This document shows positions 1-9,600 of a stretch of 64,000 nucleotides of DNA, piece by piece; position 1 is the stretch's first letter; each line of letters opens with the position of its first letter. A model generated the notes under the pieces. It worked only from the letters and a program-made list of their open reading frames with translations, did no database searches and had not been told where the DNA came from. The position numbers and the translations under genes were made by a program. Source of the stretch: Streptomyces kaniharaensis (lineage in GTDB: Bacteria > Actinomycetota > Actinomycetes > Streptomycetales > Streptomycetaceae); NCBI RefSeq assembly GCF_009569385.1, contig NZ_WBOF01000001.1:3730001-3794000 (forward strand), in the 5' to 3' direction.

Positions 1-390
1 CGGGACGTCGCTCGGGCGATCCAGGCGGCGGCGGTGTCGGCCGCCACCGGGGTGGTCAACATCGGCAGCGGGCACGCCGTGCGGGCCCGGGACGCGGCCC
101 AGCTGCTGGTCCGGGCGTCGGGCTTCGAGGGGGCCATCGTGGAGGAGAACCGGCAGGTCATGCTGCCCGCGCAGGCCGTCGGAACGGGCGGCGACCACCT
201 GCCCGGACACCACCTGCCGGGCCACCGGCCGGAGGGGCCGCGGGCGGAGGGCCGGGCCCCGTCGGGCGAGCCGGTGCCGTGGCGACAGGCGGACGTGCGC
301 ACCGCCCGCGACCGTCTCGGCTGGCGGACACAGGTGCCGCTGGAGGAGTCACTCGGGGACGTCTGGCTGGAGACGGCCTGCCGGGTCTGA
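1..390 (+). CDS. NAD-dependent epimerase/dehydratase family protein, C-terminal part
   Basis: This is the 3' end of a gene that begins before the window. The frame is open from base 1 and stops with TGA at 388-390. The visible 129 residues include a VVNIGSG stretch followed by RARDAAQLLV and end with a DRLGWRTQVPLEESL-type segment. That is how extended SDR sugar-epimerase-like proteins finish: the lobe that reads the nucleotide-sugar side and the closing helix. The Rossmann NAD site would lie upstream and is not visible, so cofactor and substrate cannot be judged. A Gly/Pro-rich insertion of about 30 residues interrupts the domain. Family assignment is fair; function is unknown. Confidence 0.6.
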   Translation, partial: RDVARAIQAAAVSAATGVVNIGSGHAVRARDAAQLLVRASGFEGAIVEENRQVMLPAQAVGTGGDHLPGHHLPGHRPEGPRAEGRAPSGEPVPWRQADVRTARDRLGWRTQVPLEESLGDVWLETACRV

Positions 391-507
391 GGGAGATGCC
401 GAGGGCTCGTCCGGCGCGTGGTGGCAGGGTCGGAGCGCCGTTCGGGCGCCCGCACGCCGGTCCCACGATCCGACGGCGCCCGTCTCGCCCATCGGACGGG
501 CTGTCTC

Positions 508-534
508 GGAATACCGGAGGGGCATGACACTGTT
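508..534 (+). promoter_or_regulatory. SigR-type promoter of moeZ
   Basis: GGAAT at 508-512 and GTT at 532-534 are separated by 19 nt. This is the published -35/-10 form for the thiol-stress sigma factor SigR (GGAAT, 18-19 nt, GTT). Transcription would start near 542, about 80 nt before the moeZ start. sigR itself is at 53.4 kb in this window. The match is read from sequence; promoter activity is inferred. Confidence 0.7.
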
Positions 535-622
535 GGGCGTAGCAGAGCCACCTGAGTGGCGGAGCAACATGCCCACAACAGGTTGGCCCCGGCCACCTGA
601 ACCGACGACCATCGGAGTCCCC

Positions 623-1801
623 GTGTCGCTGCCACCCCTGGTCGAGCCGGCTGACGAGCTCACCGTTGACGAGGTTCGCAGGTACTCCCGCCACCTGATC
701 ATCCCCGACGTCGGGATGGCCGGGCAGAAGCGGCTGAAGAACGCCAAGGTGCTGTGTGTCGGCGCCGGCGGCCTCGGCTCGCCCGCGCTGATGTACCTCG
801 CCGCGGCCGGTGTCGGCACGCTGGGCATCGTCGAGTTCGACGTGGTCGACGAGTCGAACCTGCAGCGCCAGATCATCCACGGCCAGTCGGACGTCGGCCG
901 CCCCAAGGCCGAGTCGGCGCGGGACTCCGTGAAGGAGATCAACCCCTACGTCGACGTGGTCATCCACGACGAGCGCCTCGACAACTCCAACGTCATGGAG
1001 ATCTTCTCCGGCTACGACCTGATCGTGGACGGCACCGACAACTTCGCCACCCGCTACCTGGTGAACGACGCCGCGGTGCTGCTCGGCAAGCCGTACGTGT
1101 GGGGCTCGATCTACCGCTTCGACGGCCAGGCCAGCGTGTTCTGGGCCGAGCACGGCCCCTGCTACCGCTGCCTCTACCCGGAGGCGCCGCCGCCGGGCAT
1201 GGTCCCGTCCTGCGCCGAGGGCGGCGTGCTGGGCGTGCTGTGCGCGTCCATCGGCTCGATCCAGGTCACCGAGGCGATCAAGCTGCTGGCGGGCGTGGGC
1301 GACCCGCTGGTCGGCCGGCTGATGATCTACGACGCCCTGGAGATGAACTACCGCCAGGTGAAGGTCCGCAAGGACCCGAACTGCGCCGTCTGCGGTGAGA
1401 ACCCGACGGTCACCGAGCTGATCGACTACGAGGCCTTCTGCGGCGTCGTGTCGGAGGAGGCGCAGGCCGCCGCCGCCGGTTCGACCATCACCTCGCAGCA
1501 GCTCAAGCAGTGGCAGGACGACGAGGAGGACATCTTCCTGATCGACGTCCGCGAGCCCGGCGAGTACGAGATCGTCAACATCCCCGGCGCGGTGCTGATC
1601 CCGAAGAACGAGTTCCTCATGGGCGACGCCCTGGAGCGGCTGCCGCAGGACCGGAAGATCGTGCTGCACTGCAAGTCGGGCGTGCGCTCGGCCGAGGTGC
1701 TGGCCGTGGTGAAGGCGGCGGGCTTCGCCAACGCCGTCCACCTCGGCGGCGGTGTGCTCGGCTGGGTGAACCAGATCGAGCCGCACAAGCCGGTCTACTG
1801 A
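623..1801 (+). CDS. moeZ: MoeZ: adenylyltransferase/sulfurtransferase (E1-like plus rhodanese)
   Basis: Activates the C-terminal glycine of small sulfur-carrier proteins by adenylation, then supplies sulfur for molybdopterin and other thio-cofactors; cytoplasmic. The E1/ThiF half carries the ATP-binding loop GAGGLGSP (about residues 47-54) and two CxxC zinc pairs, CYRC (about 180) and CAVC (about 254). The rhodanese domain (about 293-388) has the active loop HCKSGVRS with Cys near 350. The GTG at 623 was chosen because the protein then begins MSLPPLVEP, as family members do, and a GGAG lies 6 nt upstream; an upstream ATG at 524 would add 33 atypical residues and falls inside the promoter. 392 residues. 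A SigR-type promoter precedes it. Confidence 0.93.
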   Translation: MSLPPLVEPADELTVDEVRRYSRHLIIPDVGMAGQKRLKNAKVLCVGAGGLGSPALMYLAAAGVGTLGIVEFDVVDESNLQRQIIHGQSDVGRPKAESARDSVKEINPYVDVVIHDERLDNSNVMEIFSGYDLIVDGTDNFATRYLVNDAAVLLGKPYVWGSIYRFDGQASVFWAEHGPCYRCLYPEAPPPGMVPSCAEGGVLGVLCASIGSIQVTEAIKLLAGVGDPLVGRLMIYDALEMNYRQVKVRKDPNCAVCGENPTVTELIDYEAFCGVVSEEAQAAAAGSTITSQQLKQWQDDEEDIFLIDVREPGEYEIVNIPGAVLIPKNEFLMGDALERLPQDRKIVLHCKSGVRSAEVLAVVKAAGFANAVHLGGGVLGWVNQIEPHKPVY

Positions 1802-1848
1802 GAACCCGCAGCTGAGAGTCCGCAGCGAAAGGGCCCGCCTGGCGGTTT

Positions 1849-3140
1849 CTAGTGGTCGTTGCAACACGTGGTCGGTTGTCTAGGCCGCGAGGAGTTTAGC
1901 CAGACGCTCGGCTGGGGTTTCCCAGCCGAGCGTTTTGCGTGGGCGGCGGTTGAGCTGGTCGGCGACGGCGGCCAGGTGCTCGGGCGTGTGGACCGACAGG
2001 TCGGTGCCCTTGGGGAAGTACTGCCGCAGCAGGCCGTTCGTGTTCTCGTTGGAGCCGCGCTGCCAGGGACTGGCCGGGTCGCAGAAGTAGACCGGGATGT
2101 CGGTGGCCAGGCTGAACTCCGCGTGCCTGGCCATCTCGCTGCCCTGGTCCCAGGTCAGGGACCGCTTCAGCTGGACCGGGAGTGTCCGGGCGGTGGCCAC
2201 TAGGGCGTCGCGGACGGTCTCGGCGGTGTGGTCGCCGGGCAGGTGCAGCAGCATCACGTAGCGGGTCGAACGCTCGACCAGGGTGCCGATCGCGGACTTG
2301 TGCTCCTTGCCGAGGATCAGATCGCCCTCCCAGTGGCCGGGGACGGCCCGGTCCTCGGCCTCGGCGGGGCGCTCGCTGATCATGACCATCGGGTCGGTGA
2401 AGCGGGAACGCCGGCAGTTGGCCTGCCGCTGGGGCCTGCGGCGGGCCCGGCCTGAGCGCAGGGCACCGGCGAGCTCGCGCCGCAGCTCGCCGCGGCCCTG
2501 GACGTAGAGCGCCTGGTAGACGGTCTCGTGGACCACGTGCATCTCCGGCCGGTCGGGGAACTGTCGACGTAGAGCGTGGCAGATCTGCTCCGGGCTCCAC
2601 TGCTCGTCCAGCATCGCCTGGACGGCGGCGTGCAGCTCGGGGTTCTCGGTGATCTTGCGGGCCTTGGGGCGGGGCCGGCGAGCGTCCGCCCTGGCCTGGG
2701 CGGCGTGCGGACGGTAGTGCCACTGCCCGCGAGTGCCCTCGGTGCGGTTGCGGCGGATCTCCCGGCTGATGGTGGACGGACTGCGGCCCAGCTCCGCGGC
2801 GATGGCCCGCACGGTGGCCTTCTCCCGCAGCCGGTCGGCGATGTGGATCCGCTCGTCCTCGCTCAGATACCGGGAGACACCGGAAGGCGGCACCACCATG
2901 CGAATCGGTGGTGCCGCCTTCTGCCGCTGCTCGGCTCCGCGGCCGTGACGCCACTTCTGGCCGGTCCGGCGGGCGATGCCGACGATCCGGCACGCCTCGG
3001 TGTTCGTGTAGCCCTGCTGCATGAGCCGGGAGTATGCCTCCCGTTCCCGGCGCAGCTTCACAGGCCCCTGGGCCGTCCGGTCCTTGCGGATCTCGAAGTC
3101 CAATGCATCCCCTGAACTGGGGTGTTGCAACGACTCCTAG
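1849..3140 (-). mobile_element. IS30-family insertion sequence, complete
   Basis: One transposase gene fills the element. The ends are inverted repeats: TTCTAGTGGTCGTTGCAACAC starting at 1847 (here split as TTCTAG plus TGGTCGTTGCAACAC) and the reverse complement of GTGTTGCAACGACTC followed by CTAGAA ending at 3142, differing at two positions. Two readings fit. Either the repeats include CTAG, or CTAG (1849-1852 and 3137-3140) is a 4-bp target duplication and the element is 1853-3136. The rebuilt empty site GGTTTCTAGAACC is nearly palindromic, in keeping with the taste of IS30-type transposases for palindromic targets. Everything needed for mobility looks intact. Confidence 0.88.
1880..3103 (-). 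CDS. IS30-family transposase
   Basis: DDE transposase that recognises the element ends and moves the IS. The N-terminal half has two helix-turn-helix regions, the second (RAIAAELGRSPSTISREIRR) typical of IS30. The catalytic core shows Asp in GHWEGDLI, Asp in TWDQGSEM and Glu in the block beginning NENTNGLLRQYF, which is the IS30 signature. TTG at 3103 was preferred because AGGGGA lies just upstream; a TTG at 3130 in the same frame falls inside the terminal repeat and would add nine residues. 407 residues, no frameshift, so probably active. It runs antisense to moeZ. Confidence 0.9.
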   Translation of the reverse strand: MDFEIRKDRTAQGPVKLRREREAYSRLMQQGYTNTEACRIVGIARRTGQKWRHGRGAEQRQKAAPPIRMVVPPSGVSRYLSEDERIHIADRLREKATVRAIAAELGRSPSTISREIRRNRTEGTRGQWHYRPHAAQARADARRPRPKARKITENPELHAAVQAMLDEQWSPEQICHALRRQFPDRPEMHVVHETVYQALYVQGRGELRRELAGALRSGRARRRPQRQANCRRSRFTDPMVMISERPAEAEDRAVPGHWEGDLILGKEHKSAIGTLVERSTRYVMLLHLPGDHTAETVRDALVATARTLPVQLKRSLTWDQGSEMARHAEFSLATDIPVYFCDPASPWQRGSNENTNGLLRQYFPKGTDLSVHTPEHLAAVADQLNRRPRKTLGWETPAERLAKLLAA

Positions 3141-3213
3141 AACCCAAGCCTTCCCGGCGGGCCCTTTGGTTGTACCCGGCTCCTTGTCGTATCCGGCTCC
3201 GCGCGGCGCGTGC

Positions 3214-6006
3214 TCAGAGCGCGTGCTTGCGCTGGAGCACGTTGTAGGCGATCCAGCCCGGCAGCACGGGCAGCCAGAAGGTGAGCGCCCGGTAGAGGAA
3301 GACCGCCGGGGTGGCGACCGCCGGGGACACGTCGGCGACGGTCAGCGCACCGATCAGGGCGACCTCGACCGGGCCGATCCCGCCCGGGGTGGGGATCGCC
3401 GAGCCGGCCGCGTTGGCGGTCAGGAAGACCACCGCGACCGCCGAGAAGCTGACGTCGCCGCCGAAGGCCTGCACCGAGGCGTCGAGGCAGGCGGTGAACG
3501 AGAGCGTCAGCAGCAGGATCCCGCCGAACCCGGTGACCAGCTTGCTGGGCGTCTGCATCAGGTCGAGCATCCGCGGCACCACGCCGAAGAACAGCGAGCG
3601 CAGCCGGTTCAGCACGAAGCGCCGCAGCGGTGCGACGGCCGCCACCACCAGGGCGAGCACGGCGGCCGTCAGCACACCGATGATCACCGCGCGGGAGGCG
3701 GAGAGGTCGCCGTTGGTCTGGCTGCCGGTGATCAGGCCGAAGCTGAACAGCAGCAGCAGGTGCCCGGCCAGGCCCGCCAGCTGGGAGGCGCCGACGGAGG
3801 CCACCGCCTGGCCGGAGCGGATGCCGGCCTTCTGCAGGTAGCGGGTGTTGAGCGCGATGCCGCCGATCGCGGCGGGGGCGACCAGCTTGACGAAGGAGCC
3901 GGCCAGCTGGGCGGCCACCGTCCGCCGGAACGGCAGCCTCTCCGGCACGAAGCCGGTCAGGCTCATCGCCGCGGCGACGTAGCTGAACGCGGCCGCCGCC
4001 AGGGCCGCCGCCGCCCAGGCCCAGTCCATCTGGGAGAGCTTGAGCTGGGCCGGCTTGATGGTGGTGAGCGCCAGGTAGGCGGCGAAGGTGAGCGCGATCA
4101 CCATGATCAGGCTCTTCGGCTTCAGCCGCTCCAGCTTGGCGGGCTCCATCGGCGCCTCGGGGGCGATCTGCAGGATCTGGCCGCGGATGCGGCTCAGCAT
4201 GTCCTCGCCGGCCGCCGCTATGTCCTCCTCGGCCTGCTGCTGGGTGCGCTCGCCCGCAGCGACCTGCTCCAGTGCCTTGGCCTGGGCGGCGGCCTTGCGC
4301 TCCTTGGTGAGCTTCTTCAGGTCGACCCTGGTGGAGCGGCTCATCCCGACCGGCTGGAGCAGCGGCAGCGCCTGCGCGACCCGGTCGGCGCCGAGCACCG
4401 CGTTGGCGGTGGCGACGGCGCGCTCCGGGCCGATCCGCAGCGCGAAGGTGGTGAGGAGCTGGGCGACGTCGATGCGCAGGGTCAGATCGGTGGCCGCGAT
4501 GTCACCGCCGGAGAGGTTGACCAGGCAGGCCGTCTTCTCGTCCACGACCAGCAGCGACTCGCCGGTGAGGCGGCGGTGGGCGATGCGTCGCTCGTGCAGG
4601 GCGGACACCGACTCCCAGAGCGAGGCCATCACCTGGTCGGTGACCTCGTCGTCGGACAGCTCGTCCAGGGTGCGGCCCTCGACGTTCTCGTAGACGAGGA
4701 TCGCGGCGTCCGGGCCCAGCTCGGAGGTGGCGACCAGCTGCGGCGCGCGGGCCCCGGAGGCCGCCGCGGCGTACGCGATCAGGGCCTCCTGCTCCAGCGC
4801 CTGGCGCAGCGACTGGGGGCTGCGCCGGACGGCCACCGAGCGCAGCCGCAGCCGGCGCCAGGCCCGGTAGAAGAAGCCGGAGGCCTGCTGCTCGCGGTCG
4901 ATGATGTGGACGTCCAGCGGCGGGCCGCTCTGCTGGGCGACGTAGTAGCGGCGGGTGCCGCCGGGCGCGTCCGGGGCGCGGTGGGCGCTCTCCGGGGTGA
5001 AGCCGACCTTGCGCAGGCCGATCATCAGGTGCTGGCCGGTGGGCCGGATGTTGGGGGAGCCGATCGCGTACAGCGTGCCGTAGGCGACGGACAGGCCGAT
5101 CAGGACGGTGAGCAGCAGCGACAGCGGGGTGGTGTAGCCGCCGAGCAGTTCGGTGACCCCGCTGAAGACCACCACCACCCAGAGGGCGACCCGCCAGCGC
5201 GGTCTGCTCGACATGCCGACCGCGGTCATGTAGGCGATCACCGGGGCGAGATAGCCGTGCACGGGGTCGGTGAGGGTGCCGTTGCTGTCCAGTGGAAGCC
5301 GGGTCAGCGCCTCCCGGATGTGTTCGGAGGCGCCCTCGGCGACCCACCAGTCGACGCCCAGCGAGACGCCGTAGGCCAGCACCGAGGCGAGGACGCCGTC
5401 GGCGACCCGCAGGCCGTCGCGTTTGATCAGCCGCTCGACCGCGAAGGCCAGCGGCACGGCGAGCACCGCGACGCTGGAGATCAGACCGGTGACGGTCGAC
5501 AGCACCGCGGAGAAGCGCGGCGCGTTGGTGGCGATGTCCTGCTCGATGCCGGTGGTGGTCGAGGTCGCGACGCCGGCCAGCACGAAGACGGCGACTATGC
5601 CGAAGACGCCGGCGAGGAAGCGGATCAGGTCGGACGGGCGGTGCGCCCGGGCGGCGAGCAGCGGCTCGTCGACGTCCAGGCCCGGGGTGTCGTCCAGCGG
5701 ATCGTGGAAGGCGGCGAGCGCGCGCTCGGCGGGAGAAGGGGACTCGCCGGCGGGCGCGGGCTCCGGCGCGGGCACCGGCTCCGGGACGGACGCCGGCTCG
5801 GCCTCGGGGGCCTGCGCGGGCTCGGGCAGGCGCGTGGCCGCGCCGTCGGCGGGGCCGGTCGGCCGAGGGGTCTTGATCGTCCGGTCCTTGATCAGGGAGA
5901 CTTCCGGCGTCGGCCCGGGAACGGGCTCTGCGCCGGGACCTGCGGGCATGCGGGCGGCGGACTCGTCGGAGTCCTTGTGCGTGCCCACGTCAGCCGTCCC
6001 GGTCAT
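3214..6006 (-). CDS. Flippase-like (UPF0104/LPG synthase TM family) membrane protein with a pseudokinase domain
   Basis: A large integral membrane protein in three parts. After a Pro/Ala/Glu-rich N-terminus (about 80 residues) comes a membrane block of several helices. Residues about 330-530 form a soluble protein-kinase-like domain. About 610-930 is a multi-pass flippase-like domain with the family signature PTPGGIGPVE. In the kinase-like part the HRD motif is HRR and the DFG position reads LSGG, so the catalytic Asp residues appear lost. No aminoacyl-transferase domain is present, so it is not a complete MprF. ATG at 6006 has GAGGA 9 nt upstream; a GTG at 6030 adds eight residues. 930 residues. 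A role in lipid or glycolipid export is plausible but not shown. Confidence 0.75.
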   Translation of the reverse strand: MTGTADVGTHKDSDESAARMPAGPGAEPVPGPTPEVSLIKDRTIKTPRPTGPADGAATRLPEPAQAPEAEPASVPEPVPAPEPAPAGESPSPAERALAAFHDPLDDTPGLDVDEPLLAARAHRPSDLIRFLAGVFGIVAVFVLAGVATSTTTGIEQDIATNAPRFSAVLSTVTGLISSVAVLAVPLAFAVERLIKRDGLRVADGVLASVLAYGVSLGVDWWVAEGASEHIREALTRLPLDSNGTLTDPVHGYLAPVIAYMTAVGMSSRPRWRVALWVVVVFSGVTELLGGYTTPLSLLLTVLIGLSVAYGTLYAIGSPNIRPTGQHLMIGLRKVGFTPESAHRAPDAPGGTRRYYVAQQSGPPLDVHIIDREQQASGFFYRAWRRLRLRSVAVRRSPQSLRQALEQEALIAYAAAASGARAPQLVATSELGPDAAILVYENVEGRTLDELSDDEVTDQVMASLWESVSALHERRIAHRRLTGESLLVVDEKTACLVNLSGGDIAATDLTLRIDVAQLLTTFALRIGPERAVATANAVLGADRVAQALPLLQPVGMSRSTRVDLKKLTKERKAAAQAKALEQVAAGERTQQQAEEDIAAAGEDMLSRIRGQILQIAPEAPMEPAKLERLKPKSLIMVIALTFAAYLALTTIKPAQLKLSQMDWAWAAAALAAAAFSYVAAAMSLTGFVPERLPFRRTVAAQLAGSFVKLVAPAAIGGIALNTRYLQKAGIRSGQAVASVGASQLAGLAGHLLLLFSFGLITGSQTNGDLSASRAVIIGVLTAAVLALVVAAVAPLRRFVLNRLRSLFFGVVPRMLDLMQTPSKLVTGFGGILLLTLSFTACLDASVQAFGGDVSFSAVAVVFLTANAAGSAIPTPGGIGPVEVALIGALTVADVSPAVATPAVFLYRALTFWLPVLPGWIAYNVLQRKHAL

Positions 6007-6150
6007 CTGGTCTTGTCCTCGTATCACCACTCACCGCCCCGGAAGATGGTGGCATGCCCCCGACCCCCCGTGCGGGACAGGGGCCGGATCGGGCGCGGCG
6101 GATCGTTCGTACCGGGCCGCTATGCGCCTCTGTAAGGAAGGATGCCGCAG

Positions 6151-6510
6151 GTGACGGACGCTGACGACGACGGCCTCGCGGACGGGCTGCCGCCCTTCGC
6201 CGAACTGGTGCTCGACCTGACCGAGCGCATTCCACCCGGCCGGGTGATGACCTACGGGGACGTTGCCGAGTACCTCGGCCAGGGCGGTCCGCGCCAGGTC
6301 GGACGGGTGATGGCGCTGTACGGCGGCTCGGTGCCCTGGTGGCGGGTGATCCGCGCCGACGGCCGGTTCCTGCCCGGCCACGAGCAGCGCGCCCTCGCCC
6401 ACTACGGCGAGGAGGGCACCCCGCTGCGGGAGCTCTCCGACCCGCCCCGGGTGGACCTCCGGCGGGCGCGGTGGGACGGCGGGCAGCCGCATCCGGGGCC
6501 GGAAAGATGA
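6151..6510 (+). CDS. Alkyltransferase-like protein (MGMT family without active Cys)
   Basis: Binds O6-alkylguanine in DNA and flags it for nucleotide excision repair; it cannot dealkylate. Members have Trp in place of the acceptor Cys of the MGMT PCHR motif, and here the site reads PWWRVI. Upstream, PPGRVMTYGDVAEYL is the DNA-binding helix-turn-helix region with the arginine-finger side. About 119 residues, the usual ATL size. GTG at 6151 has GGAAGG 9 nt upstream; an ATG at 6142 directly abuts the same Shine-Dalgarno and is less likely. It lies upstream of the adnAB pair, so the neighbourhood is DNA repair. Confidence 0.85.
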   Translation: MTDADDDGLADGLPPFAELVLDLTERIPPGRVMTYGDVAEYLGQGGPRQVGRVMALYGGSVPWWRVIRADGRFLPGHEQRALAHYGEEGTPLRELSDPPRVDLRRARWDGGQPHPGPER

Positions 6511-6620
6511 GTGGAAAACGCCACACGGACGGGATTGACGGGGCAGGATCGTAGGCTCGATGCGGGCGGGCCCCGGCGGGCCCGCCCGACCATGCCCCCA
6601 GTACGACCCCAGGATCTTCC

Positions 6621-9600
6621 GTGAGCTCCCCCTACCGGCTCGTGCGCAGCCCGCTCGTCCAGCCCGCCCCACCCGTGCTGGACGCGTACCAGCACGCCGT
6701 GGCCGAGCACACCGGCGGGCCGCTGCTGGTGCTCGCCGGGCCGGGCACGGGCAAGACCACCACGCTCGTCGAGGCCGTCGCCCGGCGGATCGAACGCGGC
6801 ACCGACCCGGAGCGGATCCTCGTCCTCACCTTCAGCCGCAAGGCGGCGATGGAACTGCGCGACCGGATGTCCGGCCGCCTCGGCACCTCCGCCGCCCCTC
6901 AGGCGACCACCTTCCACTCCTTCTGCTACGCCCTCCTCCGCGCCCACCAGGACCCGCACGAGTACGCCGAGCCACTGCGGCTGCTCTCCGGCCCCGAGCA
7001 GGACGTCATGGTCCGCGAACTGCTGGCCGGCGGCGCCGAGGACGCCCGCCTCGGCAGCTCCCGGATCCACTGGCCGCTCGACCTGCGGGCCTGCCTGACC
7101 ACCCGCGGCTTCGCCGACGAGGTCCGCGCCGTCCTCGCCCGCAGCCGAGAGCTCGGCCTCGGCGAGGCCGAACTGGAGCGCTTCGCCCAGGGCGTCCAGC
7201 GCCCCGACTGGGCCGCCGCCGCGCACTTCCTCGCCGACTACCTCGACGTGCTCGACCTGCGCGGCGTCCTCGACTACGCCGAACTCGTCCACCGCGCCGT
7301 CCTCCTCGCCGAGCGCCCCGAGGTCGGCGAGGAGCTGCGGCGCCGCTACGAGGTGGTCTTCGTCGACGAGTACCAGGACACTGACCCCTCCCAGGTCCGG
7401 CTGCTGCGGCAGCTGGCCGGCGGCGGCCGCGAACTCGTCGCGGTCGGCGACCCCGACCAGTCGATCTACGCCTTCCGCGGCGCCGACATCAACGGCATCC
7501 TCGACTTCCCGCAGACCTTCCGGCAGGCCGACGGCAGCCCCGCCGACGTCAAGGTGCTGCGCGTCTCCCGCCGCTCCGGCGCCGTCCTGCTCGCCGCCTC
7601 CCGGGAGATCGCCCGGCGGATGCCGATGGGCCGGCTGCCCGCCGACAAACTCGCCCAGCACCGCGCGCTGCTGCCCTCCCGCGAGGGCGGCCGGGTCGAG
7701 GTCTACACCTACCCCACGCCCGGCGCCGAGCTGGACTCGATCGCCGACCTGCTGCGCCGCGCCCATCTGGAGGACGGTGTGCCGTGGGGCGAGATGGCCG
7801 TCCTGGTCCGGGCCGGCGCCCGCTCCATACCCGGCGTACGGCGGGCGCTCAGCGCCGCCGGCGTCCCGCTGGAGATCGACGGCGACGACCTGCCGCTGCG
7901 CGAGGAGCCGGCCGTCGCCCAGCTCCTGCTCGCCCTGCGGGTCTGCGCGGAACAGGCCGCCCGCGACCGGCACGGCGACCTCGACGCCGCCGGCCCGTTC
8001 CCCACCGATCCCCTCACCACCGACCTGGCCCACGCCCTGCTCACCGGCCCGCTCGGCGGCCTCGACGGCTCCGACCTGCGCCGCCTCGGCCGCGCCCTGC
8101 GCGACGAGGAACGCGCCGCGCTGCGCGCCGACGGCCGCCCCGCCGCCGCCCCGCGCCCGGCCGGCGAGCTGATCCGCGAGGCCCTCGCCGAGCCCGAGCG
8201 GCTGATCGCCCTCGACCCCGCGCAGTCCCGGCCCACCCATGCCCGCCGGGCCCGCGACCTCGGCATCCTCCTACGCAAGGTCCGCGAGATGCTGGCCGGC
8301 GGCTGCACCGCCGAGGACGCCCTGTGGGCGTTGTGGGACGGCAGCCGCCGCTGGCGCGAACGCCTGGAACGCGCCGCGCTGCGCGGCGGCGCTGCCGGCC
8401 GCAACGCTGACCGCGACCTGGACGCACTGTGCGCGCTGTTCGAGACGGCCGCCCGCGCCGAGGAGCAGGTCACCGGCCACCGCAGCGCCCTCGACCTGCT
8501 CGCCGAGCTGGAGGCCCAGGACATCGCCGCCGACACTCTCACCGTGCGGACCGTCCGCCCCGAGGCCGTCCGGCTGATGACCGCCCACCGCTCCAAGGGC
8601 CTGGAGTGGCGCCTGGTCGTCGTCGCCGGAGTTCAGGACGGCCTCTGGCCCGACCTGCGCCGCCGCGGCTCCCTCCTGGAGGCCGACCGGATCGGCCGCG
8701 ACGGCCTCGCCGAGCCGCTTTCCCCGGCCGCCCTGCTCGGCGAGGAACGCCGCCTCTTCTACGTCGCCGCCACGAGGGCCAAGGAACGCCTGATCGTCAC
8801 CGCCGTCAAGGCGCCCGCCGACGACGGCGACGAGCCCTCCCGCTTCCTGCGCGAGCTCTACCGCGAGGACGTCGACCCGAGGACGGGCAAGGTGGTGCGC
8901 CGCACCCCGCCCGTCACCGTCGAGGACGTCACCCACCGCCCGCGCCGCCCGCTGTCCGTCCCCGCGCTGGTCGCCGAGCTGCGCGCGGTCACCGTCGACC
9001 CCGCCCGCTCGCCCGAGCTGCGCCGGGCCGCCGCCGAACGGCTCGCCACCCTCGCCGCCGCCACCGACGAGGACGGGCTGCCGCTGGTGCCCGCCGCCCA
9101 GCCCGACCGCTGGTGGGGCCTGGACGACCCGACCGCCGCCCCCGACCCGCTGCGCAGCGCCGACCTGCCGGTGCGGCTGTCCGGCAGCGGCCTGGAGCAG
9201 CTGGAGAACTGCTCGCTGCAGTGGTTCCTGGACAAGGAGGTCAAGGCCCGCGGGGCCGGCTCCGCCGCCCAGGGTTTCGGCAACGTCGTGCACGCGCTCG
9301 CCGACGAGGTCGGCTCCGGGCGCACCCCCGCCGACCTCGCCGTGCTGATGGAGCGCCTGGACACCGTCTGGGACGCGCTGGCCTTCGACGCGCCGTGGAA
9401 GTCCCACCAGGAGAAGACCGAGGCCCGCGCCGCCCTGGAGCGCTTCCTCAACTGGCACGTGCTGGAGCGCGGCCGGGACGTGGTCGCCACCGAGCACGGC
9501 TTCGACGTCACCCTCGACGTGGGGGGCGTCTCGGTGCGCATCCGCGGCTCGATGGACCGCGTCGAGAAGGACGAGGGCGGGCGCGCCTACGTCGTCGACT

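Larger units (their letters stand above)
1828..3167. terminator. Bidirectional terminator split by an IS30 element
   Basis: AAAGGGCCCGCC (1828-1839) and GGCGGGCCCTTT (3156-3167) are perfect 12-bp reverse complements. With the insertion sequence removed they form one A/T-flanked hairpin between the convergent moeZ and the membrane-protein gene ending at 3214. The IS landed in the loop, so the arms are now about 1.3 kb apart. Confidence 0.8.
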
